Below are positions 21,731-30,217 of a stretch of DNA of 39,389 nucleotides, in pieces (the stretch's first letter is position 1; each line of letters opens with the position of its first letter). This DNA is from Planctomycetota bacterium. Its GTDB lineage: Bacteria; Planctomycetota; Phycisphaerae; Phycisphaerales; SM1A02. The notes beneath the pieces were generated by a model. That model was not told the DNA's origin. It made no database searches and worked only from the letters and a program-made list of their open reading frames with translations. A program made the position numbers and the translations under genes. The stretch covers positions 1-39,389 of the forward strand of contig VGXR01000021.1 of assembly GCA_016873255.1 (NCBI GenBank), in the 5' to 3' direction.

Positions 21731-23233
21731 ATGCCGTTCCCGCCAATCCTTGCCGATGCGCTCGCGCCCTTCATGGAGGCATTCGGTCGGCTGCACCCGC
21801 TGGCGGTGCACCTGCCGATCGGCCTGGTGGCCGCGGCGTTCCTGGTGGAGGCCTTCCGCGCGGTGCAGCGCAGGCAGGACGCGTCTCCCTTCACGCCCGT
21901 CGCGCTGTGGATCGCCGCGCTCGGGGCGGCGGGCGCAAGCGCCACGGGCTGGGTCTTTTCGTCGGAAAACGGCTCGGGTGAAGATCTCTTCTGGCACCGC
22001 TGGCTCGGGGTGCTTGCGACGATGGCCCTCGCAGGGCTTGCATGGATGGCGTCGCGCGCGGCGGGACCGGACCGGGAGCGCGCGGTGAACGCCACGCCCG
22101 CCGTCCGGGGGGCGCTCGTCGCCGTCACGGTGCTGGTGGCGTGGGTCGGCCACCTCGGCGGCAACATGGTGTGGGGCACCAACCACGTGCTCGAGCCGAT
22201 CGTCGATGCCTTCGGCGGCACGGGCTCACCCGGCGACGGCGGCGGTGCAGCACCGGCAGCGAGCGCTTCGGGTGATGCCGCGGCGCCCGCGGCGGCCGAG
22301 GGCGACGCGCGCATGACCTTCTACACCTCCAAGGTGCTGCCGCTCCTGGAGTCGCGCTGCTACGAGTGCCACGGCAACGGCAAGCGCAAGGGCGGCCTGC
22401 AGATGGACGTCCGCGAGTCGCTCGTGAGCAAGAACGATGACGGCGTCTGGATCGCGCAGCCCGGCGACCCGGCGCACAGCCTGCTCATCGAGCGCTGCCT
22501 TCTTCCGGCCGAGGATGATGAGTCAATGCCCCCGGAGGGCGATCGCCTGAAGGCATCGGACCTCGAGGTGCTCCGCACCTGGATCGCCGACGGCGTGGTG
22601 ATGCCGGAAACGGCGTCGCCGGCCGCCGGGCGCACGGCGGAGCGCCGCGCGGGCGATGCCGGGCGCGAGGTCCGGCCCGGTACCGGCGCGTATGCCGCCG
22701 GGCTTGCGCCGCTCGGCACGCAGGAGGTGGCCGAGGCCGCCGCGCTGCGCGACAAGGGCATCAACGCCGTGCCGGTGGCGGCGGGCGCGTCGACCTTCGT
22801 CGTCAGCGTGCCGGGTGGCAAGGGCGTGGACGATGCGGCGCTCGCCGCGCTCGTGCCGCTGGCGCCTCGCATCGAGGAGCTCTCGCTCGCGCGGGCATCG
22901 GTCACGGACGCCGGCATGATGCAGCTGCCGCAGATGCCCGCGGTGCGATCGGTGCGCGTCGACAACACGCAGCTCACGGATGTCGGGATCACCGCGCTGC
23001 TGTCGCGCACGCTGGACGCCGAGACCGTCAACCTGGTGGGAAGCGGCGCGACCGACCGCATCTTCACCATGCTCGCCAAGCTGCCGCACCTGCGACGCGT
23101 GTACGTGTTCGAGACCAAGGTCACCGCCGCGGGCATCGACGCGTTCCGTGCCTCGCGCCCCGGCGTCGACATCGTGGTGGGGCAGGGCGTGCCGGGCACG
23201 TCAACCACCGAAGGCCCGCCGATCACCCCCTGA
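21731..23233 (+). CDS. DUF2231 membrane protein with planctomycete cytochrome c domain and LRR-like C-terminus
   Basis: The 500-residue protein begins with a DUF2231-type membrane domain having four predicted membrane segments (about 24-42, 57-75, 89-106, 124-140; motif LHPLAVHLPIG). After a Gly/Ala linker follows a planctomycete-type cytochrome domain with the heme motif CYECHGNGKRKGG, then PGDPAHSLLIERCL, MPPEGDRL and LRTWIADGVVMPE. The C-terminal third has leucine-rich-repeat-like units (IEELSLARASVTDAGMMQL, VRVDNTQLTDVGITALL, LRRVYVFETKVTAAGIDAF). The domain order is seen in planctomycete surface-associated proteins of unknown function; electron transfer at the membrane is inferred from the heme site. 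The next gene, a Tat-exported propeller protein, starts 50 nt downstream and may be co-transcribed. Confidence 0.85.
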   Translation: MPFPPILADALAPFMEAFGRLHPLAVHLPIGLVAAAFLVEAFRAVQRRQDASPFTPVALWIAALGAAGASATGWVFSSENGSGEDLFWHRWLGVLATMALAGLAWMASRAAGPDRERAVNATPAVRGALVAVTVLVAWVGHLGGNMVWGTNHVLEPIVDAFGGTGSPGDGGGAAPAASASGDAAAPAAAEGDARMTFYTSKVLPLLESRCYECHGNGKRKGGLQMDVRESLVSKNDDGVWIAQPGDPAHSLLIERCLLPAEDDESMPPEGDRLKASDLEVLRTWIADGVVMPETASPAAGRTAERRAGDAGREVRPGTGAYAAGLAPLGTQEVAEAAALRDKGINAVPVAAGASTFVVSVPGGKGVDDAALAALVPLAPRIEELSLARASVTDAGMMQLPQMPAVRSVRVDNTQLTDVGITALLSRTLDAETVNLVGSGATDRIFTMLAKLPHLRRVYVFETKVTAAGIDAFRASRPGVDIVVGQGVPGTSTTEGPPITP

Positions 23234-23283
23234 ACCGGCCGGCTGCCGCGCACGCCTGCGCCACGCGCGCCGCAAGGAGCACC

Positions 23284-24378
23284 ATGCACCAGTCACGTCG
23301 ATCGTTCCTCGCATCCGCCGCCGGCCTCGGAGCCGCGGGCCTTGCCGGTGCTGCGTTGGCTGGCCGTCGAGCGCCCTCGGGGCCGCTGCCGCAGGACGCA
23401 ACGAAGGCTCCGCCCTCCGCCGCGCCCGCCGCGCGACCCGTGGTGGGTTCGGGCTCGGCGCGATTCGAGGTGCTGCACGACTGGCTGGTCCCCCCTTCGG
23501 ACGGGGCCTTCGGCGACACCCATGGCGTGGCGCAGGATGCGGCCGGGAACATCTACGTGGCGCACACCGTGCACCCCTCCAGCAAGCGGCGCGATGCCGT
23601 GTACGTCTACTCAAAGGACGGAACGTTCCTGCGCAGCTTCGGCTCCGAGTTCGCCGGCGGCGCGCACGGGCTGGACCTGCGCGCCGAGCCAGGCGGTGAG
23701 TTCCTCTACCACTGCGACACCGGCCGCCGCAAGGTGGTGAAGACGCGGCTCGACGGCACCGTCGTCTGGGCCGCCGATTGCCCCATCGAGAGCGGTGCCT
23801 ACGAGAAGCCCGAGCAGTGGTGTCCCACCAACGTGGCCTTCGGGCCCGACGGCCTGCTCTTCGTCGGCGACGGCTACGGCGCCAGCTTCATCCACGCCTA
23901 CGACGCCGACGGCAAGTGGAAGCGCATCGTGGCGCGGCCCGGGAAGGACCCGGGCCAGGTGTCCTGCCCGCACGGCATGACCGTCGACCTGCGCGGCACC
24001 GCCTTTACCGGGGAACCGTCGCTGGCGGTGGCCGACCGCGGCAACCGACGGATCCAGTACCTGTCGCTCGACGGCAAGCACCTCGGCTTCGTGACCACGG
24101 GCATGCGCATGCCCTGCGACATGAAGGTCCGCGGCGACCGGATGCTGGTGCCGGACCTCGAGAGCGTCGTCACCATCCTCGACGGGGCGAATGCCCCGGT
24201 GGTGCAGCTGTGCGACGGGCATCCGAGTTCGCTGCGCGGAGCGCCTCGCGAGCAGTTCATCCCCGGGATGTTCGTGCATCCGCACGACGCCATCTGGCTG
24301 TCCAACGGCGACGTGCTGGTGGCGGAGTGGGTGCCGATCGGGCGGATCACGCTCCTGCGCGCACTGCCGGTGGCCTGA
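23284..24378 (+). CDS. Tat-exported NHL-repeat (six-bladed beta-propeller) protein
   Basis: The 364-residue protein has a textbook Tat signal: SRRSFLASAAG followed by an Ala/Gly-rich hydrophobic stretch (about 9-28), so a folded and perhaps cofactor-bearing protein is exported. The rest shows NHL-type repeat units such as GVAQDAAGNIYVAHTVH, NVAFGPDGLLFVGDGYG, HGMTVDLRGTAFTGEPSLAVADRGNRRIQYL and WLSNGDVLVAEW. An AAGGAG precedes ATG 23284 by the normal distance. NHL propellers act as binding scaffolds or, in the peptidyl-hydroxyglycine lyase group, as enzymes; I see nothing that decides. Position next to the membrane cytochrome/LRR gene suggests a shared envelope role (inference). Confidence 0.83.
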   Translation: MHQSRRSFLASAAGLGAAGLAGAALAGRRAPSGPLPQDATKAPPSAAPAARPVVGSGSARFEVLHDWLVPPSDGAFGDTHGVAQDAAGNIYVAHTVHPSSKRRDAVYVYSKDGTFLRSFGSEFAGGAHGLDLRAEPGGEFLYHCDTGRRKVVKTRLDGTVVWAADCPIESGAYEKPEQWCPTNVAFGPDGLLFVGDGYGASFIHAYDADGKWKRIVARPGKDPGQVSCPHGMTVDLRGTAFTGEPSLAVADRGNRRIQYLSLDGKHLGFVTTGMRMPCDMKVRGDRMLVPDLESVVTILDGANAPVVQLCDGHPSSLRGAPREQFIPGMFVHPHDAIWLSNGDVLVAEWVPIGRITLLRALPVA

Positions 24379-24591
24379 GCGCAGCCGAACGCAGCGACGC
24401 CGCGGGCGTGTGCGGCAGGCGGTTCTCGGCCCCGACGGCACCGGAACTCAGAGCGGTTTCCTTGTCGCCCGCGCCGCGGGATTCGACCCTCTGCGTGCAG
24501 GTGGCTCGCTCCGGGCCGCCTGCCGGAGTTTCGCGAGTCGCGGAACACGTGTGGGCCCCGCCGTAACGAGAAGGGCGGCGGGAAGGCAACG

Positions 24592-24627
24592 GGCCGGATG
24601 GCGGGCGCACTGGCGAGCCATCCGGCC
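24592..24627. terminator. Perfect 11-bp dyad between convergent genes, possible bidirectional terminator
   Basis: GGCCGGATGGC (24592-24602) and its exact complement (24617-24627) are separated by 14 nt in the 260-bp gap between the NHL gene and the convergent 794-residue protein gene. Neither side has a strong T-run, though CTCTTT lies 6 nt after it on the plus strand. A terminator role is inferred from position. The rest of this gap (24379-24591) shows nothing I can name. Confidence 0.5.
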
Positions 24628-24638
24628 ATTGCCACTCT

Positions 24639-27023
24639 TTACGGTGCCGCCGTTCCGGGCCCGCGTGCCCAGCGGAGGTATTCTTCCATGACGGCTGCCA
24701 CCGCGGCCTCGGCGATGCGCTGGGCGCTTGAGCGGGATCGGTCGGCCTCCACCGCGGGACCGAGCAGCCGGGCCACCGTCTCGCCGCGGCGGGCCTCCGT
24801 CGCCAGCGCCGCCTGGATCCGCACCGCAAGTGCGTCGCGCATGGTTCCGCGGCCCGGTGGTTCGCGCACCGACAGCGCATCGAGCGCAGGGTAGAAACGG
24901 TTGCCGAGGATGGCCTCCGTTGCCTTGAGCATGCGTCGCGCATCCTCCACGGCATCGGGCTGCGACGCATCGCGAAGGGCCGCCAGCGCGGCGGCCGAGA
25001 TCACGCCCCACCCTTGCCGCATCGAGTCGCGCAGGTCCGGGCCCACAACCGGGCGAGCCGCCGCCTCGCACGTGCGGTGCACCAGCACACGCGCACGATC
25101 GATCGGTGTCCCGTCATCCGCCGCCAGTGGCACGGCAAGGCCGTTGCGCAGGGCATTGCGCAGTTCCGCGCCGATCGCGCTGCAGGCGGCACCATCAAGT
25201 GCCGGCAGCTCGCCGCGCGCGCACGCCTCGCACAGTGCCACGCGCAGCGCGCGGTCGCTCGCCCCGTCCATGGCCGTCTGCCGCACCGCGTCGAGCACGC
25301 AACGCGCGAGCGGTTCGCACCCGGAACCCGCCGCAGCGAGGTCGCAAGGCGCCTCCTCCGCGCGGCTTCCCGATGCCTCGTCCGCGCATCCCGTGATGCC
25401 TGCGGCCTCGCCCAGGAGCGAAGCGAAGGGGCGGTCGAGCGCCTTGCACCAGCGCTCGACCGCAGCCGGCGCCTCGCCGGCGCGCAGGTCGCGCAGCCAG
25501 CGTGACGACAGCAGCATTCGCGCGGCATCGGCGTGTCCCGCCGCGTGCATGCGCCGAGCCAGCAGTTCCCGCTCCGCGCATCGCTGCACGTGCGGCGCCT
25601 CGGCCGCGAGGAGGTATGCCTCCGCCATGTCCGCGGCGAGCGCGAGGTTCGCGGGCGCCCCTGACTCAAGCGCCATGCCGATGGCCCGCGTCAGGTTCCC
25701 CGCCTCTGCGCCGGAGTGTGGATCCTCCGGCCACGGGTCCGACGGCGGCAGCACCTCGATGCGCCCCTGCGCCCAAGGCTCGCCGTCGACCGTCATCTCG
25801 AAGGTCATCGACGTTCCCGGCGCGTTCTCGGCCTGGAGCACGGCCTCGATGGGCGGAACGGCCATCATGGACGTCGGTCGGTGCGGCGTGCGCGAAACGT
25901 TTCCGTCGCCCGCATCCGTGACGATCTCCGCCGCCTGCGGAGCCTGGTGCACCACCGCCAGCGCGTGCTGCGACCATGACACCGATGCAAGCCTCGAACC
26001 GTCCCACGACCAGCGCTCCGTGCGCAGCGGCGAGCCGTCCGCTCGCTCCATGGTGCGGACCGATTCGGTGGCCGCGGACGGTGCCTCGTCTGCGGCAGTT
26101 GCCGCGGACCTGCAGTTGCGGTCACCCGAACGCTCCGCGCGCAGGCCGTCGAACACCGCATAGAGGTCCGACGGATTGATGAACGCTGCATCCGCCGCCC
26201 AGCGCTCCGCATGCCGGTTGCCTGCGCCGTCGTCGTAGCGCGCACCGTCGCGGTCCCAGTGCAGCGTGAAGCCCGCAGACGGAAGCGGGAAGCCGACGTG
26301 CTCCGGGTCGCTTGCGGGAATCACGCGCAGGCATCGGGCCGTCACCGCCGGCCCCGCGGGCGACATGCGACCCTCGATCTCCCAGTCCACGGCGGGCGGT
26401 GCCTCCGTGCCGGTCCATTGCAGCAGCGCCACGCGGGCGCGGAGACGCAGCGTTCCCGCACCGTCCATGCCGAGTGCCGCGGCCAGCGAGGCCCGCGCAC
26501 GCGCCGCGGCGCCCGCATGCGACCATCGCGCGTGCGGAGGCTCGCTGCGCCACTCCGCGCGGAGGAACCGGAGGAGGTCGGCATCGACCCCTCCCATGGT
26601 CATCTCCATCGCGTCGCGCACCAGGTGGAGCGGCACCAGGGCGGCATCCACGGTCAGCCGGCGACGCGCGAGCGATCGCAGGTCCTGCCCCGCTTCCGCG
26701 GCATCGAGCGTCTCGCGCAGGCGCGCCGCCTCGCGTTCCACCGCCGCGCGCACTCGGTCGGCCGCGTCCATGCGCCCGGCCGCAGCCTTCCCTTGCCCCG
26801 GCACCGGGGGCGGCGCTTCGGCCGACCCCGCTCCCGTGCCTTGGTCCTGCCAACCGCCTTGCAGCGCCACCGCCGCGGCGACCGCACCCGCAAGCAGCGC
26901 GCACCTGCGTGCGCCCCCCCGCGCCGCATGACGTGCACGCGCGGCGTCGCGGGCTCTCGTGCGGGGGCCGTCCGTGCCATGGAAGCCGAGGTTTCCGTGC
27001 ATCGCATGTTGCTGGTGTGGCAT
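24639..27023 (-). CDS. Unrecognised membrane-anchored protein, 794 residues
   Basis: I do not recognise a family. A single N-terminal hydrophobic segment (about 39-57, CALLAGAVAAAVALQGG) after an Arg/His-rich start suggests a signal peptide or membrane anchor with the bulk exported. The chain is Ala/Arg-rich with long probable helices (RVRAAVEREAARLRETLDAAEAG; the tail TVARLLGPAVEADRSRSSAQ). A central beta-rich part contains GFTLHWDRDGARYDD and RTERWSWDGSRLASVSW, a domain perhaps meant for folding outside the membrane. Scattered Cys (at least eight in the C-terminal half) could form disulfides. It starts two nt after the stop of the 311-residue gene, so the two are one transcription unit and may act together. 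The start could also be an internal Met (MHGNLGFHG), seven codons in. Confidence 0.75.
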   Translation of the reverse strand: MPHQQHAMHGNLGFHGTDGPRTRARDAARARHAARGGARRCALLAGAVAAAVALQGGWQDQGTGAGSAEAPPPVPGQGKAAAGRMDAADRVRAAVEREAARLRETLDAAEAGQDLRSLARRRLTVDAALVPLHLVRDAMEMTMGGVDADLLRFLRAEWRSEPPHARWSHAGAAARARASLAAALGMDGAGTLRLRARVALLQWTGTEAPPAVDWEIEGRMSPAGPAVTARCLRVIPASDPEHVGFPLPSAGFTLHWDRDGARYDDGAGNRHAERWAADAAFINPSDLYAVFDGLRAERSGDRNCRSAATAADEAPSAATESVRTMERADGSPLRTERWSWDGSRLASVSWSQHALAVVHQAPQAAEIVTDAGDGNVSRTPHRPTSMMAVPPIEAVLQAENAPGTSMTFEMTVDGEPWAQGRIEVLPPSDPWPEDPHSGAEAGNLTRAIGMALESGAPANLALAADMAEAYLLAAEAPHVQRCAERELLARRMHAAGHADAARMLLSSRWLRDLRAGEAPAAVERWCKALDRPFASLLGEAAGITGCADEASGSRAEEAPCDLAAAGSGCEPLARCVLDAVRQTAMDGASDRALRVALCEACARGELPALDGAACSAIGAELRNALRNGLAVPLAADDGTPIDRARVLVHRTCEAAARPVVGPDLRDSMRQGWGVISAAALAALRDASQPDAVEDARRMLKATEAILGNRFYPALDALSVREPPGRGTMRDALAVRIQAALATEARRGETVARLLGPAVEADRSRSSAQRIAEAAVAAVMEEYLRWARGPGTAAP

Positions 27024-27025
27024 GG

Positions 27026-27961
27026 TCAGATCACCCTCAGGGAGACGAAGCCGTAGGCGGTCACGCCCGCCGAGCCGTTGTCATCGACGGTCGCGCCGAT
27101 GCTCACCGCCACCGATCCGCTCGAGTGCAGGGTGATGGCACGGTTGGTGAACGCGCAGTACGTCCGGTCGGGCATGACCACGTAGGCGGCGGACCCGGTC
27201 ACCACGCCGGCACCCTCGAGCTTCCAGTCCACCAGCCGGGAGATGCGGCCATCGATGCCGAAGCCGTCGTCGTCGATCGATGTCCCGAGCTTGCCTTCCG
27301 CCGTCACCTTTTGCGACGACTGGAGGTAGGCGGCCGTACCGTTCACGGTCTTGCTCTGAAGCTGCGCCGAGGCTTTCCCCGGTCCCCGGCACGCGCCTGC
27401 CACCGAGACCGAGCCGCTGGCCGCGGTGCCCGGTGCGGCTGAGCAGGCAAGCGAAAGCTCGATCACCGCGCCGCCCATCGCGGCCACGTGCACGAGCCGC
27501 GGGCACGGCGCGCCCGTGCCCAACCACTCCTCGCGTTCCACGCTCGAGTGCGATGCGGAGGCCGACTTCGTCAGCGACCCCGCGTGCCACAGCGAGCTGA
27601 ACCCTGTGAGGTCGATGCAGGCCTCCGCGTGGCCGGCGTAGGCAGCCGCGGAGCCACTCCACCGCCACGTGGTGAGGTTGACGGTGTAGGCCTGCGGCCC
27701 CGTATTCCATGGCACCGACGGAAGCAAGGCGCTCGAGACCATGCGTCGCGACCACCATCCCTCGCCGCATGCGCAGCCGCAGGGAAGCGCCGCGCCGTCC
27801 TGGTCGCACCGCCGGTCCACCAGGGCCGGGCAGGGGTCCTCCAGCCGCTGGCCGCAGGGCTCCAGTACGCCCGGTCCGTTGTCCTGCGCCACGGACATGC
27901 ACCCGAGCGCGGCCGCCGACAGCGCGGCGGCCTTCCATCCCGATCCGATCGTGGGTTCCAT
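27026..27961 (-). CDS. Unrecognised exported protein with Cys-rich N-terminus, 311 residues
   Basis: No family is recognised. The N-terminus (KAAALSAAALGCMSVAQ) looks like a signal peptide; a Cys at 21 could be a lipobox but the preceding residues are not canonical, so cleavage after SVA is equally likely. A Cys-rich segment follows (CGQRLEDPCPALVDRRCDQ, then CGCACGEGWW, about 37-67), then a long Ser/Thr/Gly/Ala-rich, probably all-beta region (VIELSLACSAAPGTAASGS, KTVNGTAAYLQSSQKVTAEG) resembling secreted surface proteins. AAGGA lies 9 nt before ATG 27961. It leads a two-gene unit with the 794-residue protein. Its promoter must lie in the 144-bp gap before tRNA-Arg, which is divergent. Confidence 0.78.
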   Translation of the reverse strand: MEPTIGSGWKAAALSAAALGCMSVAQDNGPGVLEPCGQRLEDPCPALVDRRCDQDGAALPCGCACGEGWWSRRMVSSALLPSVPWNTGPQAYTVNLTTWRWSGSAAAYAGHAEACIDLTGFSSLWHAGSLTKSASASHSSVEREEWLGTGAPCPRLVHVAAMGGAVIELSLACSAAPGTAASGSVSVAGACRGPGKASAQLQSKTVNGTAAYLQSSQKVTAEGKLGTSIDDDGFGIDGRISRLVDWKLEGAGVVTGSAAYVVMPDRTYCAFTNRAITLHSSGSVAVSIGATVDDNGSAGVTAYGFVSLRVI

Positions 27962-28047
27962 CGTTCATCGTCCTTTCTGGCCGTCCTTGCGTGTTTCGGC
28001 CTCTCCCTCGCGGGATGGGACCAACATAAGGACGTCTGCGGAACCGC

Positions 28048-28063
28048 CGGCCGAATTCGGCCG
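28048..28063. promoter_or_regulatory. 16-bp perfect palindrome between divergent transcription units
   Basis: CGGCCGAATTCGGCCG is a perfect 16-bp palindrome 43 nt upstream of tRNA-Arg and 87 nt upstream of the exported protein gene at 27961. A related half GGCCGAA occurs immediately after it. A symmetric operator for a dimeric regulator is possible; in GC-rich DNA a chance palindrome cannot be excluded. Confidence 0.35.
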
Positions 28064-28105
28064 AAATTCAATCCGATTCCGCGCACCGCTAGACTTCGGC
28101 CGTCC

Positions 28106-28179
28106 GCCCCGGTAGCTCAACTGGATAGAGCAGCCGCCTTCTAAGCGGCAGGTTGAGGGTTCGAGTCCCGCCCGGGGTG
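28106..28179 (+). tRNA. tRNA-Arg (anticodon UCU)
   Basis: A cloverleaf is complete: acceptor GCCCCGG with CCGGGGT (one G-U at the end), discriminator G, D arm GCTC...GAGC, anticodon stem GCCGC/GCGGC around loop CTTCTAA with anticodon TCT, T loop TTCGAGT. The T stem GAGGG/CCCGC contains one A-G mismatch. CCA is not encoded. It lies 25 nt before the zinc-ribbon membrane protein gene on the same strand. Confidence 0.94.
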
Positions 28180-28204
28180 CTTCGGCCGCCACGAGGCCCG
28201 CACC

Positions 28205-30217
28205 ATGCGACTGATCGCGCGCACCGTCTACCGGGCATTCCCCGAACTCGACCCGTTCTCGGACGACGAGTGCCGGATCTTCGTGCGCAACGCGACCGCC
28301 AGCCCGTGGCGCCGCGCGATGCGCTTCCTGGTCAACGCGGCGGTGCTCGCCGGCATCCTCATGGCTGAGGTGCGCATCTCGGGGGCCGTGGCCCGTGAGG
28401 TGCCTTCGATCGCCCACATCGCCTGGACCATCGTTGCCATGCTGTGCACGCTCGGCCTGGGTGCACTCATCGTGCGCGACCTGCTCCTGCGCCTGGCCGT
28501 CCGGCGGATCCTCGGCCGAGGGGCCGCGTGCCCGCAGTGCGGGTACCCGCTCGCCGGCCTCCCCGTGGGTGCGGAGTTCCGCGTCACGTGCCCGGAGTGC
28601 GCACGGGTCACGGACGTGTCGGTGCATGCCTCGCACTGCGCCGCGGGCTCCGACGGACTGCTTCGCTTCCTGCCAGGCCCGGGCGCGCAGGTGGCCGCGG
28701 ACCCGTGGCTCACGCGCCGGCGCGTCCGCACCGCCGCCACGTGGTCGGCCGCCATCACCGCAGGGATGGTGCTGGTGTTGAGCATCCCGGCGGTGTGGTG
28801 GGAACTTCGCCTCCGCGGGATGGCCGCGGCCGCAGGCGCCGCGGCGGAATCGCTGCCGCCCGCATCGGAACTCCTCGCCGCCACCGAACCAGCCGGCGCC
28901 AACGTGCCCGGCGCGAATGCCATCGATGCGCTCACCGAGTTCGACGCGAAGTGCGCATCGCTCAAGGGGTCGGATCTTCTCAGGGAACTCGACAGCTCTC
29001 AGCAGTTCTGGTGGTTCCGTTCGAGCCGACTGCCGGAGCAGGGAAGCAGCCTGCCGCCCCTCGAGGTCCGCACCCGGATCGCCGCACAGTTCCTTCCCGG
29101 GGCGCGCGAAGCCGGGCTGGTTGAGGTGCTCGAGCGCCTCGGCGATGCGCCGGCGATCCGCATCGCGGACTATCCGGTGTCCGGCAACATGCTCGTGCCG
29201 CGGGTGATGGCGCGGATGGACGCGTTGCAGGAGGGGCAGCGCCGTGCGAGCAATCTGGCTGCGCTCTGGATGCTCGATGCCTGCGCGCGGATGCAGCCGG
29301 CCGAGGCGGCGCGGGCCTTTCGCGCGCTCGCCACGCTGTCCTCCGTGAGGGGCATGCTGCGCCCGTTCCTCTACGCGGGCCACGTGGTCGGTGCGGCGCA
29401 GCTCCTCGAGCACCTTGCGCAGGTGTGCAGGCTTCCCGGGGGCGACGAGGCGCTCCGCATCGCGCGGCAGGCCGTGGCGCACAACCTGGCGTGCCGCTTC
29501 ACGCCCGAGTCGATCGTGGCACTCGAGACGCGCTACTTCCAGGAGGAGCTCATCCGCGCCTTCGGCGACCCTGCGGTCCTGCGCTGGCGCGTGTTCCCAT
29601 GGGTGCGGACCCGCGCCTACCACAACGGCATCGGCCTCCGCTGGGGTCCCGGGTCGCCCGTGGTCGACGATCCCTCCGCGTTCGCCTTCGACTTCGAGCG
29701 CGAGTGGGCGGCCTCGCTCGATGCGCTTCCCGCGGACCTGCTCATCGAGGCCCGTTCGGCGCGCTGGGATGCGCCGGCGCCGTCCGCGTCCCTCTCGGGG
29801 ACGCTGCCGCCCGTTGCGGGGGCGTACGTGGCGTGGACGCGGCGCTGGGTCCCGGGACTGGAGTCCATGCGCCTTGCCGACTTCGCCGTCGCATGCGTGC
29901 TTGCCGTCGAGGAATTCCGGCGCGCGAACGATCGGCTGCCGGCCACGCTCGCCGAGCTCGTCCCGGCGCACCTGCCGGCGCTTCCCCCGAGATCGCTCGG
30001 CATCATCTACCGCACCGTGGAAGGCGCCGGCTGCCCGCTCGGGTACCAGCTCTACTCGATGGCGTTCGACGGCTCCGACGACGGGTGCTCGCCGGAACGC
30101 GACTTCCCGATCGTGGGGGCGCCCGTCGCGGCGTCCGACGGTGACGTTGCGTCGGACCCCGCATCCGATTCCGAGGGTGCATCGACCCCGCCTGGCTCCG
30201 TGACGCGGCCGAACTGA
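28205..30217 (+). CDS. Zinc-ribbon membrane protein of unknown function, 670 residues
   Basis: The protein has two N-terminal membrane segments (about 40-58 and 76-95), a cytoplasmic zinc ribbon CPQCGYPLAGLP...CPECARVT (about 112-136), a third membrane segment (about 180-198, SAAITAGMVLVLSIPAVWW), and a large soluble C-terminal part. The end has ACVLAVEEFRRANDRLPATL followed by ELVPAHLPALPP and YQLYSMAFDGSDDG, a pattern I associate with planctomycete envelope proteins. The ribbon type CPQCGYxLxGL is also common in planctomycetes. Function is unknown. It follows tRNA-Arg by 25 nt and may be read from the same promoter. Its last 166 bp overlap, antisense, the end of the MmcB-like gene; the tail there (GDVASDPASDSEGASTPP) is low-complexity. 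Confidence 0.8.
   Translation: MRLIARTVYRAFPELDPFSDDECRIFVRNATASPWRRAMRFLVNAAVLAGILMAEVRISGAVAREVPSIAHIAWTIVAMLCTLGLGALIVRDLLLRLAVRRILGRGAACPQCGYPLAGLPVGAEFRVTCPECARVTDVSVHASHCAAGSDGLLRFLPGPGAQVAADPWLTRRRVRTAATWSAAITAGMVLVLSIPAVWWELRLRGMAAAAGAAAESLPPASELLAATEPAGANVPGANAIDALTEFDAKCASLKGSDLLRELDSSQQFWWFRSSRLPEQGSSLPPLEVRTRIAAQFLPGAREAGLVEVLERLGDAPAIRIADYPVSGNMLVPRVMARMDALQEGQRRASNLAALWMLDACARMQPAEAARAFRALATLSSVRGMLRPFLYAGHVVGAAQLLEHLAQVCRLPGGDEALRIARQAVAHNLACRFTPESIVALETRYFQEELIRAFGDPAVLRWRVFPWVRTRAYHNGIGLRWGPGSPVVDDPSAFAFDFEREWAASLDALPADLLIEARSARWDAPAPSASLSGTLPPVAGAYVAWTRRWVPGLESMRLADFAVACVLAVEEFRRANDRLPATLAELVPAHLPALPPRSLGIIYRTVEGAGCPLGYQLYSMAFDGSDDGCSPERDFPIVGAPVAASDGDVASDPASDSEGASTPPGSVTRPN

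Noticed and set aside
28106-28179. tRNA-Arg as a pseudogene because of a T-stem mismatch
   Set aside because: Only one A-G mismatch and a terminal G-U; anticodon arm, D arm and T loop are intact, so it is probably functional.
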